Positions 8,624 through 18,189 are shown, counted from the stretch's first letter. The stretch is 64,000 nt of DNA from Robiginitomaculum sp. (GCA_021776515.1 JAJFFS010000005.1:52567-116566); one strand, 5' to 3'. Made by a program: numbers and translations. The notes: a model not told the origin generated them from the letters alone.

Positions 8624-9724
8624 ATGAGTACCAAAGCGATACAAAGCAGGACACCAACCCTGGCAGAGGCATTGGACAGGCCGGTCAATCTGTTTACGCC
8701 TGTGCGTCTGTTTATGGCGCTGGGTGTTTTATTGGGGCACAGCTTTATAGTTCTGAACAACGATGGTGCTTCAGAGCCGCTGATATTGTTTAACATCACC
8801 ATATCCTATGCGGCGGTGAACGGGTTTTTTATACTCTCGGGTTTGTTGATTACCCGTTCTTTTGATCAGCGGGCGGATGTAGTACGTTTTGTCACGGCGC
8901 GGGTTTTGCGCCTGTTTCCAGCCCTGATTGCATTATCTCTGGCGGCGGTTTTGTTGTTTGGGCCGGTTTTTACCCTGCTCACCCCGGCGGCTTATTTTAC
9001 CGATATAAGCATTTGGCGCTATTTGTGTGATGTGCTGACTTTTGGCAACACGTCCGGTGGACCACCACAAATTTTTCCTTTTAATCCTAAAGCCGGTGAA
9101 TTCTCAAACGCCCTGTGGACGCTGCGTTATGAAGCGATTGCCTATGGGGGGACTTTATGTCTTGCGGTGCTGGGGCTTTCACGTTCGCGCATTCGTGTTC
9201 TGGCTGTTTTTGTGCTTACAGTATTTGCCTTTATCGCAGTGCGTACCGTGCCGGATTTATTACCTGACCAGCTTATGGATTTAACGCGCCTGGGCATGGC
9301 CTACCTCTTAGGGGCTGTGCTTTATGCCTGGCGTGATACCATACGCATCTGTGGCCGCACGGCTATGATTATTGTGGCCCTGGCATTACTTTTCGGGCCA
9401 ACGTCATCGTATGAGATCATGCTCAATTTTACTCTTGCTGCCGGGGTGTTGATGGTGGGCTTTGGTTTGCCGGTTGCTTTTGCCCCATTGGCCCGCATTC
9501 CTGACCTGTCTTACGGGATTTATATCTGGCAATGGCCGCTTATGCAGAGCCTCTATCATGTTGGGTTTGTCCGCGATCCTTATACCATGATGATTTTGGC
9601 ATTGCCGTTAAGTGCTTTGTTTGCTGCCGTGTCCTGGTACTGGATTGAGAAACCTGCACTGGCGCTCAAAACACCACTTGCTGCGTGGGTTAAAGGCAGG
9701 CTCAGAGCTTATAAAACTGCTTGA
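8624..9724 (+). CDS. acyltransferase family 3 membrane protein (OafA/YrhL type)
   Basis: A 366-residue polytopic membrane protein with about ten predicted helices. Landmarks of the family are RLFMALGVLLGHSF near residue 30, with the conserved His, GFFILSGLLITRSF, RVLRLFPAL, FSNALWTLRYEAIAYG and the C-terminal LSYGIYIWQWPLMQ and SWYWIEKPAL. Such enzymes move acetyl or other acyl groups to sugars of surface polysaccharides. The gene begins 27 bases after infC, and its 3' end overlaps the convergent LOG gene by 23 bases. Confidence 0.9.
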   Translation: MSTKAIQSRTPTLAEALDRPVNLFTPVRLFMALGVLLGHSFIVLNNDGASEPLILFNITISYAAVNGFFILSGLLITRSFDQRADVVRFVTARVLRLFPALIALSLAAVLLFGPVFTLLTPAAYFTDISIWRYLCDVLTFGNTSGGPPQIFPFNPKAGEFSNALWTLRYEAIAYGGTLCLAVLGLSRSRIRVLAVFVLTVFAFIAVRTVPDLLPDQLMDLTRLGMAYLLGAVLYAWRDTIRICGRTAMIIVALALLFGPTSSYEIMLNFTLAAGVLMVGFGLPVAFAPLARIPDLSYGIYIWQWPLMQSLYHVGFVRDPYTMMILALPLSALFAAVSWYWIEKPALALKTPLAAWVKGRLRAYKTA

Positions 9725-10538
9725 TGATGGCCCAGCCTTCTTCACCTGTTTCTACAAACTGAAACAGTTCAAGGTCATCGGGCGAGATAGTACCTTCGGC
9801 AGCCAGGGCGTCAAAATCAATAATCCGCCGCCAGAACGCTTCCCCAAACAATAGCACAGGCATCGGGGCTATGCGCCCGGTCTGGATAAGGGTGAGCGTT
9901 TCAAAAGTTTCGTCCAGCGTACCAAATCCACCAGGGAAAACCGCGAGCGCTTTGGCGCGCATCAGAAAATGCATTTTACGGATAGCAAAATAATGAAATT
10001 GCAGGCTTAAAGCAGGCGTGACGTATGAATTTGGTGCCTGTTCATGGGGCAGCACAATGTTTAGACCGATGCTTTTGGCACTAACATCATCGGCGCCGCG
10101 ATTAACCGCTTCCATGACACCCGGGCCACCACCCGAACAGATCACCCAGTCCCGTCCACCCGTATCAAGTGAATATTGTGATACCAGTCGTGCAAACTGG
10201 CGGGCTTCTTCATAATAATGCGCTTTGTCCTGCAGGCTTTTAATCAATGCAGGATCGTCTGTACGTTCTGGCCGGGTGCCTGGTGCGGGAATGCGCGCTC
10301 CGCCAAAAACGGCTATTGTGGAATCCACACCCTGTTCTTCAAAAATAATTTCCGGTTTTAACAGTTCCAGTTGCAAACGAACCGGACGCAGTTCATCGCG
10401 CAGCAAAAAATCGGCATCATCAAAGGCCAGTGTATAAGCACCAGAACACGTTTGCGGGGTTTGCGGCACCTGGCGCAAAATATTCCTGTCTTCACAGGCC
10501 GTGCGAAAATGACGTTTGGTCTTATCCTGATCTGACAT
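9702..10538 (-). CDS. LOG family protein (cytokinin riboside phosphoribohydrolase-like)
   Basis: The Rossmann-type LOG fold is shown by VFGGARIPAPGT, the segment VICSGGGPGVMEAVNRGA and the hallmark motif FPGGFGTLDETFETLTLIQTG region (PGGxGTxxE). LOG proteins hydrolyse nucleoside 5'-monophosphates and are often misnamed lysine decarboxylases. Here the role is probably purine nucleotide turnover rather than hormone synthesis. At 278 residues it is longer than the roughly 190-residue single-domain enzymes, owing to about 80 extra N-terminal residues, as in the longer bacterial TIGR00730 relatives. It overlaps the convergent acyltransferase gene by 23 bases. Confidence 0.87.
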   Translation of the reverse strand: MSDQDKTKRHFRTACEDRNILRQVPQTPQTCSGAYTLAFDDADFLLRDELRPVRLQLELLKPEIIFEEQGVDSTIAVFGGARIPAPGTRPERTDDPALIKSLQDKAHYYEEARQFARLVSQYSLDTGGRDWVICSGGGPGVMEAVNRGADDVSAKSIGLNIVLPHEQAPNSYVTPALSLQFHYFAIRKMHFLMRAKALAVFPGGFGTLDETFETLTLIQTGRIAPMPVLLFGEAFWRRIIDFDALAAEGTISPDDLELFQFVETGEEGWAIIKQFYKL

Positions 10539-10608
10539 ACCTGTCCCCTGAAACTAAACCCCCATGGGATAGGATAAACTTTAATAAAGCGCCAAAATTT
10601 GCGCGTCT

Positions 10609-12348
10609 TTATAATCGCTCCATTTTTATGGCTTGCCCGTCACCTTTAGGTGTCAAGCGGAAGCGGAAGCCAACACTGGCTGTAAACTCAGGCTGTTTGA
10701 CACTGGATGTGGTGATGTAGTCAGCAAAGGCTTCGGCATGGCTCAATTTTAGTCGAATATAGCCAGTGTTATAGGCATCATGCAGGATGGTATCCGGGTT
10801 TGCCTCCTCGGTCATCTTGCCAAAATCCACACCGGGTGCCACCACACTGGCAAAATTACCAGGGCTGGACACCCCTGTAGTGCCCAGTTCTGCCCCAACA
10901 ATGTTGTCATCGTCGGCACGCAGGATAGAGGCATTGAAATCATGGGTGTCTCCGGCCAGTGAAATAAAACTGGACCCGGCTCGCTTGGCCCTTTGATAAA
11001 GTCGCTCCCGGGCAACCGGATATCCGTCCCAGGCATCAATATTAAGCGGTGGCCGAAAGCGAGAACGCAGAAAATATTCAAAAAGCTGTGGGCTTTCGCG
11101 CCTGGCCAGCCATTTCAACCAACCTGGCAGGACAGCAATATAATCGGGTGAGTAAATTTTTGCCAACAATACCTGATTACCCAAAAGCTGCCAGGGCTGC
11201 CCGGCCTCAACCGAACGGGCCAAAGCGGCTTCAACAAAATCACCCTGTGCATCGCCCAGCATTCGGCGCTCTGGATTACCTACAATATCGTTTTCAAAGC
11301 TGGTAACCTTGGCTTTAACCTCTTCATCCTCAGGGTCAGCATCAGCCGGAACGGGAAACAATGCCCAGTCCACTTGCTCGGAGCGCGCTGCCAGACGTGT
11401 CTCCAGCATCGTCAATGAGGCGAGATTACCAAATTCAAAATTTCGCCAAAATGCTGATCGGGGCTCTCCCTCCGCTGGTGGGCGTGTTGGGGTCCATTCA
11501 TAAAATGCCGTAAGGGACGCCGCCTCGCGTACCGCCCAACCGCCTTCATCGTCTTGATGATTGGAGGCCCCTTCTTTCCAGCTGTCATTGGCGCTTTCAT
11601 GATCATCCCAGGTGATAATCCAGGGCGCGGCTGCATGGGCATCCTGCAGATCAGGATCACTATGGTATTGCGCATACCGGCGACGATAATCATCCAGTTT
11701 CACACATTCGTGTTCGGGCTCTGGCACCCGGCCCAGCGCTTCCGCATCGCCTGTGGCAAAGCCGCCAATACCGTATTCATAGATATAGTCACCAAGGTGA
11801 ACAACCACATCTACCGCCTCGTTTTGTGCAATATGCCGGTAGGAATGGAAATAGCCTGCCGGATGGTTGGAGCATGAAACAATCGCCATGTTCAGCTCTT
11901 CTATATGACCCTGGGGCAAGGTTTTTGTGCGACCAACAGGAGAGGTGTCCTCGGCTCCGCTGCGAAAGCGGTAAAAATACTCAGTGCCGGGCAACAAGTC
12001 TTTGGCTTCAATTTTTAGAGGGATCACCCCATTGGAAGCGCTTTGCGCGTTCACGCCTACCATGCCTTCCCAGATAATCGCGCTAAAGTTTTTATCGCTG
12101 GCTATTTGTGCAATGACCTTTAGCGCCGGATCTTTTGTGCTAATGGCGGTCCATAAAATTATACTGGTATGCAGTGGGTCGCCACTGGCAATGCCGTGGC
12201 GGAAAAGCCCGCCGGGGGGTGTTTTATCGTCTCGTGCAGTAGGTTTCTGTCCGCAGGCTGCCAGTGCGCCCCCGGCACCAGCCAAGGCCAGAGCGCTACG
12301 CCGGGTGACCCGGCCAACATTATTTTTTATCTTTTTATTTTTTGTCAC
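10609..12348 (-). CDS. PhoD-type alkaline phosphatase, Tat-exported lipoprotein
   Basis: The protein starts at GTG 12348 after an AGAGGG ribosome site. Its leader has a twin-arginine motif (VTRRSALALAGAGG) ending in the lipobox LAAC, so it is exported folded and possibly lipid-anchored. The PhoD-like metallophosphatase core follows, after an N-terminal PhoD beta domain (GLFRHGIASGDPLHTSIILW). Metal-site segments are HLGDYIYEYG, WDDHESANDSWK and LAGDTHDFN. PhoD enzymes release phosphate from phosphodiesters and monoesters with Ca and Fe. Length of 579 residues is normal. It is divergent from the pseudouridine synthase gene with 60 bases between them. No Pho box was identified. Confidence 0.9.
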   Translation of the reverse strand: MTKNKKIKNNVGRVTRRSALALAGAGGALAACGQKPTARDDKTPPGGLFRHGIASGDPLHTSIILWTAISTKDPALKVIAQIASDKNFSAIIWEGMVGVNAQSASNGVIPLKIEAKDLLPGTEYFYRFRSGAEDTSPVGRTKTLPQGHIEELNMAIVSCSNHPAGYFHSYRHIAQNEAVDVVVHLGDYIYEYGIGGFATGDAEALGRVPEPEHECVKLDDYRRRYAQYHSDPDLQDAHAAAPWIITWDDHESANDSWKEGASNHQDDEGGWAVREAASLTAFYEWTPTRPPAEGEPRSAFWRNFEFGNLASLTMLETRLAARSEQVDWALFPVPADADPEDEEVKAKVTSFENDIVGNPERRMLGDAQGDFVEAALARSVEAGQPWQLLGNQVLLAKIYSPDYIAVLPGWLKWLARRESPQLFEYFLRSRFRPPLNIDAWDGYPVARERLYQRAKRAGSSFISLAGDTHDFNASILRADDDNIVGAELGTTGVSSPGNFASVVAPGVDFGKMTEEANPDTILHDAYNTGYIRLKLSHAEAFADYITTSSVKQPEFTASVGFRFRLTPKGDGQAIKMERL

Positions 12349-12408
12349 AATACCCTCTTTAAGTTACTCCCCCTTGCTTAGACTGAAATCATGACCTAGG
12401 CCAGAAAT

Positions 12409-13428
12409 ATGACAACTGACCCTCACCCTGCTTTCACATCACACACAGTTGTGGTCCCCGAAGATCAGTTGCCAACCCGCATTGATCGTTTTTTGACCGA
12501 TGCGCTGGATGATCTGTCGCGTTCGCGCCTGAAAATATTGATCGAAGAAGGACGCCTGATGTTGAATGGCGTACCTATAACTGACCCCTCAGCCAAAACA
12601 TGCGCCGGGGTTAGTTATATACTCGAAATCCCCGCGCCCAGAGCCGCAGTGCCAGAGCCGCAGAATATACCCTTGAATATTCTTTATGAAGACGAGCATT
12701 TGATCGTGCTGGAAAAAAGCGTGGGCATGACGGTTCATCCGGCGGTGGGTAATTGGTCCGGTACTTTGGTCAATGCACTGCTTCATCATTGCGCTGGTAC
12801 ACTGAGCGGCATTGGCGGGGTAGAACGTCCCGGCATTGTTCACCGGCTGGATAAGGACACATCGGGCGTCATGGTGGTGGCCAAAACCGATGCGGCGCAT
12901 CAGGGGCTGAGCAAGCAGTTTTCTGCGCATACGGTGGAACGTGCCTACAGGGCGGTTGTGCGCGGCGGACCAAAGCCAAAAACCGGGCGTATTGAAACAC
13001 GCCTTGCCCGTTCACAACATGACCGTAAAAAACAGGCTGTGGTCAAAAATCCGATGTCTACCCATGGCCGTAATGCCATCACCGATTATGAAACCGTGCG
13101 TACCTTCGGGCAGGAAGCCAATGCGCCCGCCGGCACCCCGGTGGCGGCAGTGGTGGAATGTCGTTTGCAAACCGGGCGTACACACCAGATCCGCGTACAT
13201 CTGGCCCATATTGGCTGTCCGCTGCTGGGCGATCCGGTTTATGGCAAACAGCGCACGTTTCGGCGTATTATCAATGGGGCAGGCGAAAAGCTGGAAGATT
13301 TTAACCGGCAGGCCCTGCATGCCGCCATTTTAGGGTTTAAGCACCCCATTAGCGGTGATGATCTTCGCTTTGAAACTGAATTACCAGAAGATATGCAAAG
13401 GCTGATCGGATTTTTAAGTCGGCTTTAG
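12409..13428 (+). CDS. RluA/RluD family pseudouridine synthase
   Basis: An S4 RNA-binding domain (RIDRFLTDALDDLSRSRLKI, then EGRLMLNGVPI) occupies the first 80 residues. The catalytic domain has HRLDKDTSGVMVVAKT around residue 145, holding the catalytic Asp, and GRTHQIRVHLAHIGCPLLGD near residue 257. This order and the length of 339 residues match RluD, which modifies helix 69 of 23S rRNA, but RluC-type enzymes share the layout, so I give no symbol. No partner gene is adjacent. Confidence 0.9.
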   Translation: MTTDPHPAFTSHTVVVPEDQLPTRIDRFLTDALDDLSRSRLKILIEEGRLMLNGVPITDPSAKTCAGVSYILEIPAPRAAVPEPQNIPLNILYEDEHLIVLEKSVGMTVHPAVGNWSGTLVNALLHHCAGTLSGIGGVERPGIVHRLDKDTSGVMVVAKTDAAHQGLSKQFSAHTVERAYRAVVRGGPKPKTGRIETRLARSQHDRKKQAVVKNPMSTHGRNAITDYETVRTFGQEANAPAGTPVAAVVECRLQTGRTHQIRVHLAHIGCPLLGDPVYGKQRTFRRIINGAGEKLEDFNRQALHAAILGFKHPISGDDLRFETELPEDMQRLIGFLSRL

Positions 13429-13883
13429 GGCCTGTGGGTGAAAGAATACGCCGCTAGTGCCGGGGTTAGATAAGGTTGTGGTATCCCTTCACCCGTCATT
13501 GCGGCGAAGGCCGTAATCCAGCTGCACCCGAGGGGCACAAGCTGTCCCTCACATAAACCAGGCTTCCCGGACTTGATTCGGGATATATAATGCAGTGAAT
13601 GTTGATACTGGACCCCGGGTCTAAAAAACCCGGAGGCCCTGATCTGAATTTTCCAATTATTACAGAGAATTTAGGCAAAACCATAAAACCGCCACATTTC
13701 GGACCTGAACGCGCCCCATCCGGGCACCATCTTCGGTTTGTCGGTTCGGCGCAGCAGAAACGCCCGCCCTGGTTTCCAGACAGCCCCCCCAGCCCCCCCG
13801 GGACAGGTGGCCGCATCGAACCGACACCCCCCTCTTTTCATTTCCACCCTTGCCTGCAAGGCCGAACTGCCCAAGCATGGGGC
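13429..13883. other. 455-base intergenic region with dispersed hairpins
   Basis: An open frame continues upstream of the ABC ATPase to about 13599, but it is proline-rich, has no family similarity and lies over repeats, so I do not treat it as coding. The region holds two hairpins listed separately (13565-13583 and 13615-13633) and a phrase GCGGCGAAGGCCGTAATCCA near 13500, all of the kind scattered between genes in this bacterial class. A C-rich tract is present near 13790. The ABC operon promoter should lie here, but none is clear. Confidence 0.6.
13565..13633. repeat. dispersed palindromic elements
   Basis: TCCCGGACTTGATTCGGGA (13565-13583) is an imperfect palindrome of the CCGGACTTGATCCGG type common in alphaproteobacterial intergenic regions. 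Just after it, CCGGGT pairs with ACCCGG around a CTAAAAA loop (13615-13633). The flanking phrases TGGACCCCGG and GGCCCTGATCTGAA resemble the block at 3650-3690. Confidence 0.6.
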
Positions 13884-14570
13884 ATGATTGAAATCCGTCA
13901 TATTGATAAATCATTTGCCGCAAAGCGGGTGCTGAAAGGTATTTCCTTTAACGCCCGGCGGGGCGAGATTGTCGGACTGGTCGGGCGTAACGGTGCTGGT
14001 AAATCCACCCTGATGCGTGTCATTGCCGGGTGTTTGCAGCCCGATGGCGGTAGTATTGAACGGGGCGGGGTCGATAAAATTGGCTATCTGCCCGAAGGGG
14101 CGCCCTTATATGATGAACTGACACCGCGTGCCGGGCTTGAATTTGTGCTGGGGGCGCATGGGTTTGGCCGCGCCCGGCAACGCCAAAGAGCCACAGAAGT
14201 GATGCACCTGCTGGAACTGGACAGCGTAGCCGATCAAGTTGTGCAAACCTTGTCCAAGGGTTTTTCCCGCCGCGCAGCCCTGGGCATGGCGTTGGCACCG
14301 GACCCGGACCTGCTTATTCTGGATGAGCCGTTTGACGGCTTTGATCCGATACAAAAGCACGCCGCGGCAAACTTGCTTGTCACGTTAAGCCCCCAAAAAA
14401 TCATCATTATCAGTACCCATTCGTTAAGCGACGCACAGCGCCTGTGTACACGCCTGATCGTCATTGAGGAGGGGAAAGTTTGTGCTGATGCCTCACCTGA
14501 GGACTTGTTGAAAAAAACAGGCGGCGTAACGCTGGATGCCGCTTTTCGCGCATTGGTGGCCGGGTCATGA
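13884..14570 (+). CDS. ABC transporter ATP-binding protein (GldA-like)
   Basis: A 228-residue ATPase that would power the following membrane protein. It shows Walker A GRNGAGKST, the signature-like TLSKGFSRRAALGMALA in place of LSGGQ, Walker B LLILDEPFDGFDP and the switch His in STHSLSDAQ. The SKGFSRR form of the signature is typical of ABC-2 exporters of the GldA/Nos group. I set the start at ATG 13884 (MIEIRHIDKSF), because all family similarity begins there. Its stop codon overlaps the permease start (ATGA), so the two are translationally coupled. Confidence 0.9.
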   Translation: MIEIRHIDKSFAAKRVLKGISFNARRGEIVGLVGRNGAGKSTLMRVIAGCLQPDGGSIERGGVDKIGYLPEGAPLYDELTPRAGLEFVLGAHGFGRARQRQRATEVMHLLELDSVADQVVQTLSKGFSRRAALGMALAPDPDLLILDEPFDGFDPIQKHAAANLLVTLSPQKIIIISTHSLSDAQRLCTRLIVIEEGKVCADASPEDLLKKTGGVTLDAAFRALVAGS

Positions 14571-16894
14571 CGGGAAGGTTTTTGGCACTTCTTCGCAAAG
14601 ATTTTCACTTGATGCTGGCACGTCCCGCAATTTTTGTTTTTATTGCACTTTTTGCCATAAGTGCCGGTGCGCTGACATTTTATACAGGCCGGTTTTTTGA
14701 CGCTAATCGTGCTGACCTCACCACGCTGTTTGTGTTTTTTCCCTGGTTGTTTGCCTTGTTTACCCCGGCGCTGGCCATGGAGGCGCTAAGCGCCGAGCGC
14801 CGTTCTGGAACGGCGGAAATTTTACACGCGTTGCCTTTGCCTCCCTGGACCATCATCTTTGCCAAATGGCTGATGCTTTGGCTGGTGTGCCTCATTGGTT
14901 TGGTGCTGACCATGAGTTTGTGGATCAGCATTAGCTGGCTGGGCGAACCGGACCACGGTGCCATTATTGCGGGGTATTTTGGCGCGGCGCTGATGGCCGG
15001 GGCCATGTGTGCGCTGGCACTGGCGGCAACCGCGCGAACGGCGTCTCAGGTGTTGGCATTCCTGGGTGCCTTAACGGTGAATGTCCTTGTTACTGTGGGT
15101 GCTTTGCCTGTGTTTAAAGGACTACCAGCTTCATTAGTGCAGATGCTGGCGGATTTTTCCATACCGGCCCATAAAACGCATTTTTGGCGCGGTGTTATTG
15201 CGTTTGATGATGTTATGTTTTTTGTTGTGCTGGCGGCCTTTGGCCTGTTTGTTGCCAGTTCGCTCTGGCGTGCCAATCGAAAGGCGGCTTTGCGTATTCC
15301 TCTGGCGGTTATGGCGGTTCTTGCGCTTAATGTTTTTTTCGCAAGCGGGGTTTTTCGTGCAGCGCGTCTGGATATGACTGGTGCGCAGTTATACACACTT
15401 GGCCCGGCAGCGCGGGCGATTATTGCCGAAAAGACAACACCAACAAACTGGACATTTTATTACTCGCGCAGCCTGGCATCACAATATCCTGATATTCGTA
15501 GCTATGGTGAACAAGTAGAAGAAACCCTGCATAGTTTTGCTGATGCTTCTGGCGGTAAAATTCAACTTACCATTGTTGATCCCGGTGTTGATAACCCACG
15601 AGAGGATGCTGCCCTTGGTGCTGGTATGGAGGCCTTGCCAACGGACCAGGGTTTGCCGCTGTATTTTGGCCTGGTTCAGAATACGCACAAAACAATCGCC
15701 CGCTTTGATCCTGCACGCGCCAATTTACTGGAGCATGATCTGGCCCGCAGACTTGGCGTTGCGTCTGCTGAATCGCCACAAATCGCGCTTTATGACGGTA
15801 TTGATCTGGCTGGCCGTGACTGGTTCGTGAGCGGACGCAAGGAAAGTTATCTTTTTTCGCAAATCACAGAACATTATACGATCAATTTACTGGAACCTGA
15901 TTTTCAGGCCACCGATCTTGCGGGACGGATATTGATGCTGGTGCATCCGCCAGCATTTTCCGATGAGCAAGATCAAGTCATCAGCGATTTCATTGCCGGA
16001 GGGGGGCGGGCGCTTGTTTTTCTGGACCCCTTTAGCGAGGTTTCCGCCCGCCCGGTGCTTAGCGGTTTACCAAAGGCAGGCGCCCGTATGGCTTCGGTTA
16101 TGCCGGGCGCGCTGGCAAAAACGGGGCTAGGCTGGACGGGCACACAGATTGTTCTTGATCGGGAAAATGCCATGCCGGTGCAGCGCACAAGTGAGGGGCA
16201 AACCCGTACCTTGCACCAGCCTGCATGGATTGGTTTGCCACCATCTCATTTTGCCGTTGACAATCCTGTTACGGCCTCTTTGCCACGGGGGCTTATTGTG
16301 GCCAGCGCGGCCGCTTTGCACGTTGATCCTGAAAGCGGGTGGTCAATTTTGGTTCACGCCAGTGAAAATTCAGCGCTGATGGCCGCCAATGTTTTTGCTA
16401 CAGATCCAAACCCGGCAGAGCTGATGGCAGAGCCGCCGTCCGATAATACGCCGCACTGGTTGGCCGCTATTAAGGGTGGCGTGATTGTTATTGGCGATGC
16501 GGATATGCTGGATGATGATTATTACGTGCAGGGCGATCCGGTTTTCGGCAAACACGCACAGGCCGATAATGCCGATTTTGTGCTGGGTGCTCTGGATCTG
16601 CTGGCAGGTTCAAAGGCCTTGCTTGCCCTTCGTACCAAATCCAGCCCTCAACGCAGTTTGACGCGAATTGATGCTATGCGCCAAAAGGCCGAACAGCAAT
16701 TACGCCAGGTTGAACAGAGTATCGGTGCTGAACCCGATGCGCAGGCCCGCCAGGCCTTGCGGCTTGTTCGCCAAAAATTTCATCGTCAGATGCGCAATAC
16801 TGAAATTGCTCTGGAAATGATCAATATCTGGCTGGGGCCGTTGCTGGTTATTCTGTTTGGCAGTATGTTCTCACTATGGCGACGGCGCGGTTAA
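14567..16894 (+). CDS. ABC-2 permease fused to a GldG-like auxiliary domain
   Basis: The first 240 residues form a six-helix ABC-2 permease of the GldF type (LRKDFHLMLARPAIFVFIAL, LSAERRSGTAEILHALPLP). After another helix near residue 245-265 comes a long periplasmic part like GldG/ABC_transp_aux, with FYYSRSLASQYPDIRSYGEQ, LVHPPAFSDEQDQVISDFIA and VFLDPFSE. A coiled-coil-like stretch (MRQKAEQQLRQVEQSIG) and a final helix (WLGPLLVILFGSMFSLW) close the 775-residue protein. In Bacteroidetes the GldF and GldG parts are separate proteins needed for gliding. In proteobacteria such exporters have no established substrate. The fusion needs only the ATPase upstream to form a transporter. Confidence 0.88.
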   Translation: MTGRFLALLRKDFHLMLARPAIFVFIALFAISAGALTFYTGRFFDANRADLTTLFVFFPWLFALFTPALAMEALSAERRSGTAEILHALPLPPWTIIFAKWLMLWLVCLIGLVLTMSLWISISWLGEPDHGAIIAGYFGAALMAGAMCALALAATARTASQVLAFLGALTVNVLVTVGALPVFKGLPASLVQMLADFSIPAHKTHFWRGVIAFDDVMFFVVLAAFGLFVASSLWRANRKAALRIPLAVMAVLALNVFFASGVFRAARLDMTGAQLYTLGPAARAIIAEKTTPTNWTFYYSRSLASQYPDIRSYGEQVEETLHSFADASGGKIQLTIVDPGVDNPREDAALGAGMEALPTDQGLPLYFGLVQNTHKTIARFDPARANLLEHDLARRLGVASAESPQIALYDGIDLAGRDWFVSGRKESYLFSQITEHYTINLLEPDFQATDLAGRILMLVHPPAFSDEQDQVISDFIAGGGRALVFLDPFSEVSARPVLSGLPKAGARMASVMPGALAKTGLGWTGTQIVLDRENAMPVQRTSEGQTRTLHQPAWIGLPPSHFAVDNPVTASLPRGLIVASAAALHVDPESGWSILVHASENSALMAANVFATDPNPAELMAEPPSDNTPHWLAAIKGGVIVIGDADMLDDDYYVQGDPVFGKHAQADNADFVLGALDLLAGSKALLALRTKSSPQRSLTRIDAMRQKAEQQLRQVEQSIGAEPDAQARQALRLVRQKFHRQMRNTEIALEMINIWLGPLLVILFGSMFSLWRRRG

Positions 16895-16928
16895 GCGCTG
16901 GTCTTTCGCCCGGAGCAAGTGGATACAA

Positions 16929-17450
16929 ATGAGTGAAACACCTTTTGAACGTCTGTCACAAAACGTATCGCGTTATGGTGCACTGAGTTTCAGAAATTAT
17001 TCGCTGGTACGTTCTTTTGCTGAACGATTACGCGCCGGGTTTTGTCAATTTCTTGGCGCAAAAGACGGGGAATGTGTGTATCTGGTGCCACACGAAGGGA
17101 GCTTTCAGCCGGGCCCCCATGGTGGGGCAGCATATTCTGTTTCCGGCACCGGATTTTTGCCTCTGGCATCCATTAGTTTTGGGCTTGCTGTGCGTGTTTC
17201 TGTTAGCGGCGACTGGTTGCGGGTGGTGTTTCACTGCGCCCGCGAAGGGGATGCCCTGAGCGTGCAAATCGAGGGCGGCAAGCGTTTTGATCTGGTGTTG
17301 CCTTTGGAAGATGATGGCGTAACGGTATTATTCGAGCCGCTTTACCGTCATATCTATGACTGGTTTGATGACCGTATCTCGCATTATGAACACGGCGATT
17401 ATGGCAATAACGATATTGGTTTTGAGATTATTTCAGTGAAAAAGGACTAG
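16929..17450 (+). CDS. protein of unknown function after the GldFG-like exporter
   Basis: I do not recognise this 173-residue protein. I set the start at ATG 16929 (MSETPFERLSQNVSRYG), since the longer frame overlaps the permease gene. It has no signal peptide and no membrane helix. The middle is rich in Gly and hydrophobic residues (HGGAAYSVSGTGFLPLASIS) and the C-terminus is acidic with many aromatics (HIYDWFDDRISHYEHGDYGN). It follows the exporter by 34 bases on the same strand and may be part of its transcript. Its stop codon overlaps the convergent TonB-like gene by four bases. Confidence 0.6.
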   Translation: MSETPFERLSQNVSRYGALSFRNYSLVRSFAERLRAGFCQFLGAKDGECVYLVPHEGSFQPGPHGGAAYSVSGTGFLPLASISFGLAVRVSVSGDWLRVVFHCAREGDALSVQIEGGKRFDLVLPLEDDGVTVLFEPLYRHIYDWFDDRISHYEHGDYGNNDIGFEIISVKKD

Positions 17451-17872
17451 CGTCCTATGCGCACCTGTCCCAGGCGGTAGTCGATAAACACAAGGCAATT
17501 TTCCAGTCCCTTGTCGCCCACAGGCTGAAACCGCCATTGGCGAACGGCTTTCTTTGCCGAGCGATCAAAAACCCCCTCAGGTGCAGATCGCGTTACTGAT
17601 ACATTGCTGGTCTGCCCATCGGGCAAGACATCCAGCTCTGCCACAACCCATCCCTGACGACCCTGACGACGGGCAAACATGGGATATTTTGGCAAGGTTA
17701 GCGATAGTGCCGCCAGTGTCTCACCACCCTGACAGGCACCAGGCTCGGTCAGGCGTTTGATGCTGGGTGGTGCCGGATAATCATGAAGAAGGCGAAAGCC
17801 GTTTTTTGGTGCACAGCCGATAACAAGCACCAACACGGTAAGTAGAACCGGGATGGCCCTGTATAGTTTCAT
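17447..17872 (-). CDS. TonB C-terminal domain lipoprotein
   Basis: A 141-residue protein with a lipoprotein signal ([10 protein letters not shown], Cys20) followed by a TonB-type C-terminal domain: [20 protein letters not shown] and the terminal-strand segment [16 protein letters not shown]. Classical TonB has an N-terminal membrane helix and a proline-rich spacer, both missing here, so this is a periplasmic or lipid-anchored relative rather than a full energy transducer. Its start overlaps the stop of the ferredoxin gene by four bases, so the two are probably cotranscribed, although no functional link is obvious. Confidence 0.78.
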   Translation of the reverse strand: MKLYRAIPVLLTVLVLVIGCAPKNGFRLLHDYPAPPSIKRLTEPGACQGGETLAALSLTLPKYPMFARRQGRQGWVVAELDVLPDGQTSNVSVTRSAPEGVFDRSAKKAVRQWRFQPVGDKGLENCLVFIDYRLGQVRIGR

Positions 17873-18189
17873 CCTTGTGTGCGCGGCAGGCGCAGAACCA
17901 GACCGTCCATGTCTTCGGTAATGGTGATCTGGCAGGAAAGCCGCGATTCAGGTTTATGATCAGAGGCGAAATCCAGCATGCTTTCTTCCATGCTTTCCAT
18001 GGTTCCGGTTTTTTCTGCAAAGGTTGGGTCAACATAGACATGACAAGTTGCGCATGCGCAGGCCCCGCCACAATCGGCATCAATACCGGGGACCATATTA
18101 TTGACGGCGGCTTCCATCACGCTAATGCCAGGCTGAGCCTCAACCGTATGTTCTTTGCCATCGTTTTCAATATAGGTAATTTTGACCAT
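17869..18189 (-). CDS. [2Fe-2S] ferredoxin, adrenodoxin/putidaredoxin type
   Basis: A 106-residue vertebrate-type ferredoxin. The cluster ligands are seen in [16 protein letters not shown] (the Cys-X5-Cys-X2-Cys pattern plus one extra Cys) and in SRLSCQI near the C-terminus. Such ferredoxins pass single electrons to P450s, iron-sulfur assembly or heme A synthesis. I chose ATG 18189 ([11 protein letters not shown]), which matches the family start. In-frame ATGs at 18198 and 18219 are possible. The partner reductase is not in the neighbourhood. Confidence 0.92.
   Translation of the reverse strand: MVKITYIENDGKEHTVEAQPGISVMEAAVNNMVPGIDADCGGACACATCHVYVDPTFAEKTGTMESMEESMLDFASDHKPESRLSCQITITEDMDGLVLRLPRTQG

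Noticed and set aside
9702..9724. Overlap of two convergent genes as a sign of misannotation
   Set aside because: Both the acyltransferase and the LOG protein are well supported up to their ends, so a real 23-base tail overlap is the simplest reading.
13599..13883. Long N-terminal extension of the ABC ATPase
   Set aside because: It is proline-rich, overlaps dispersed hairpins and has no family similarity. The protein fold begins at ATG 13884.
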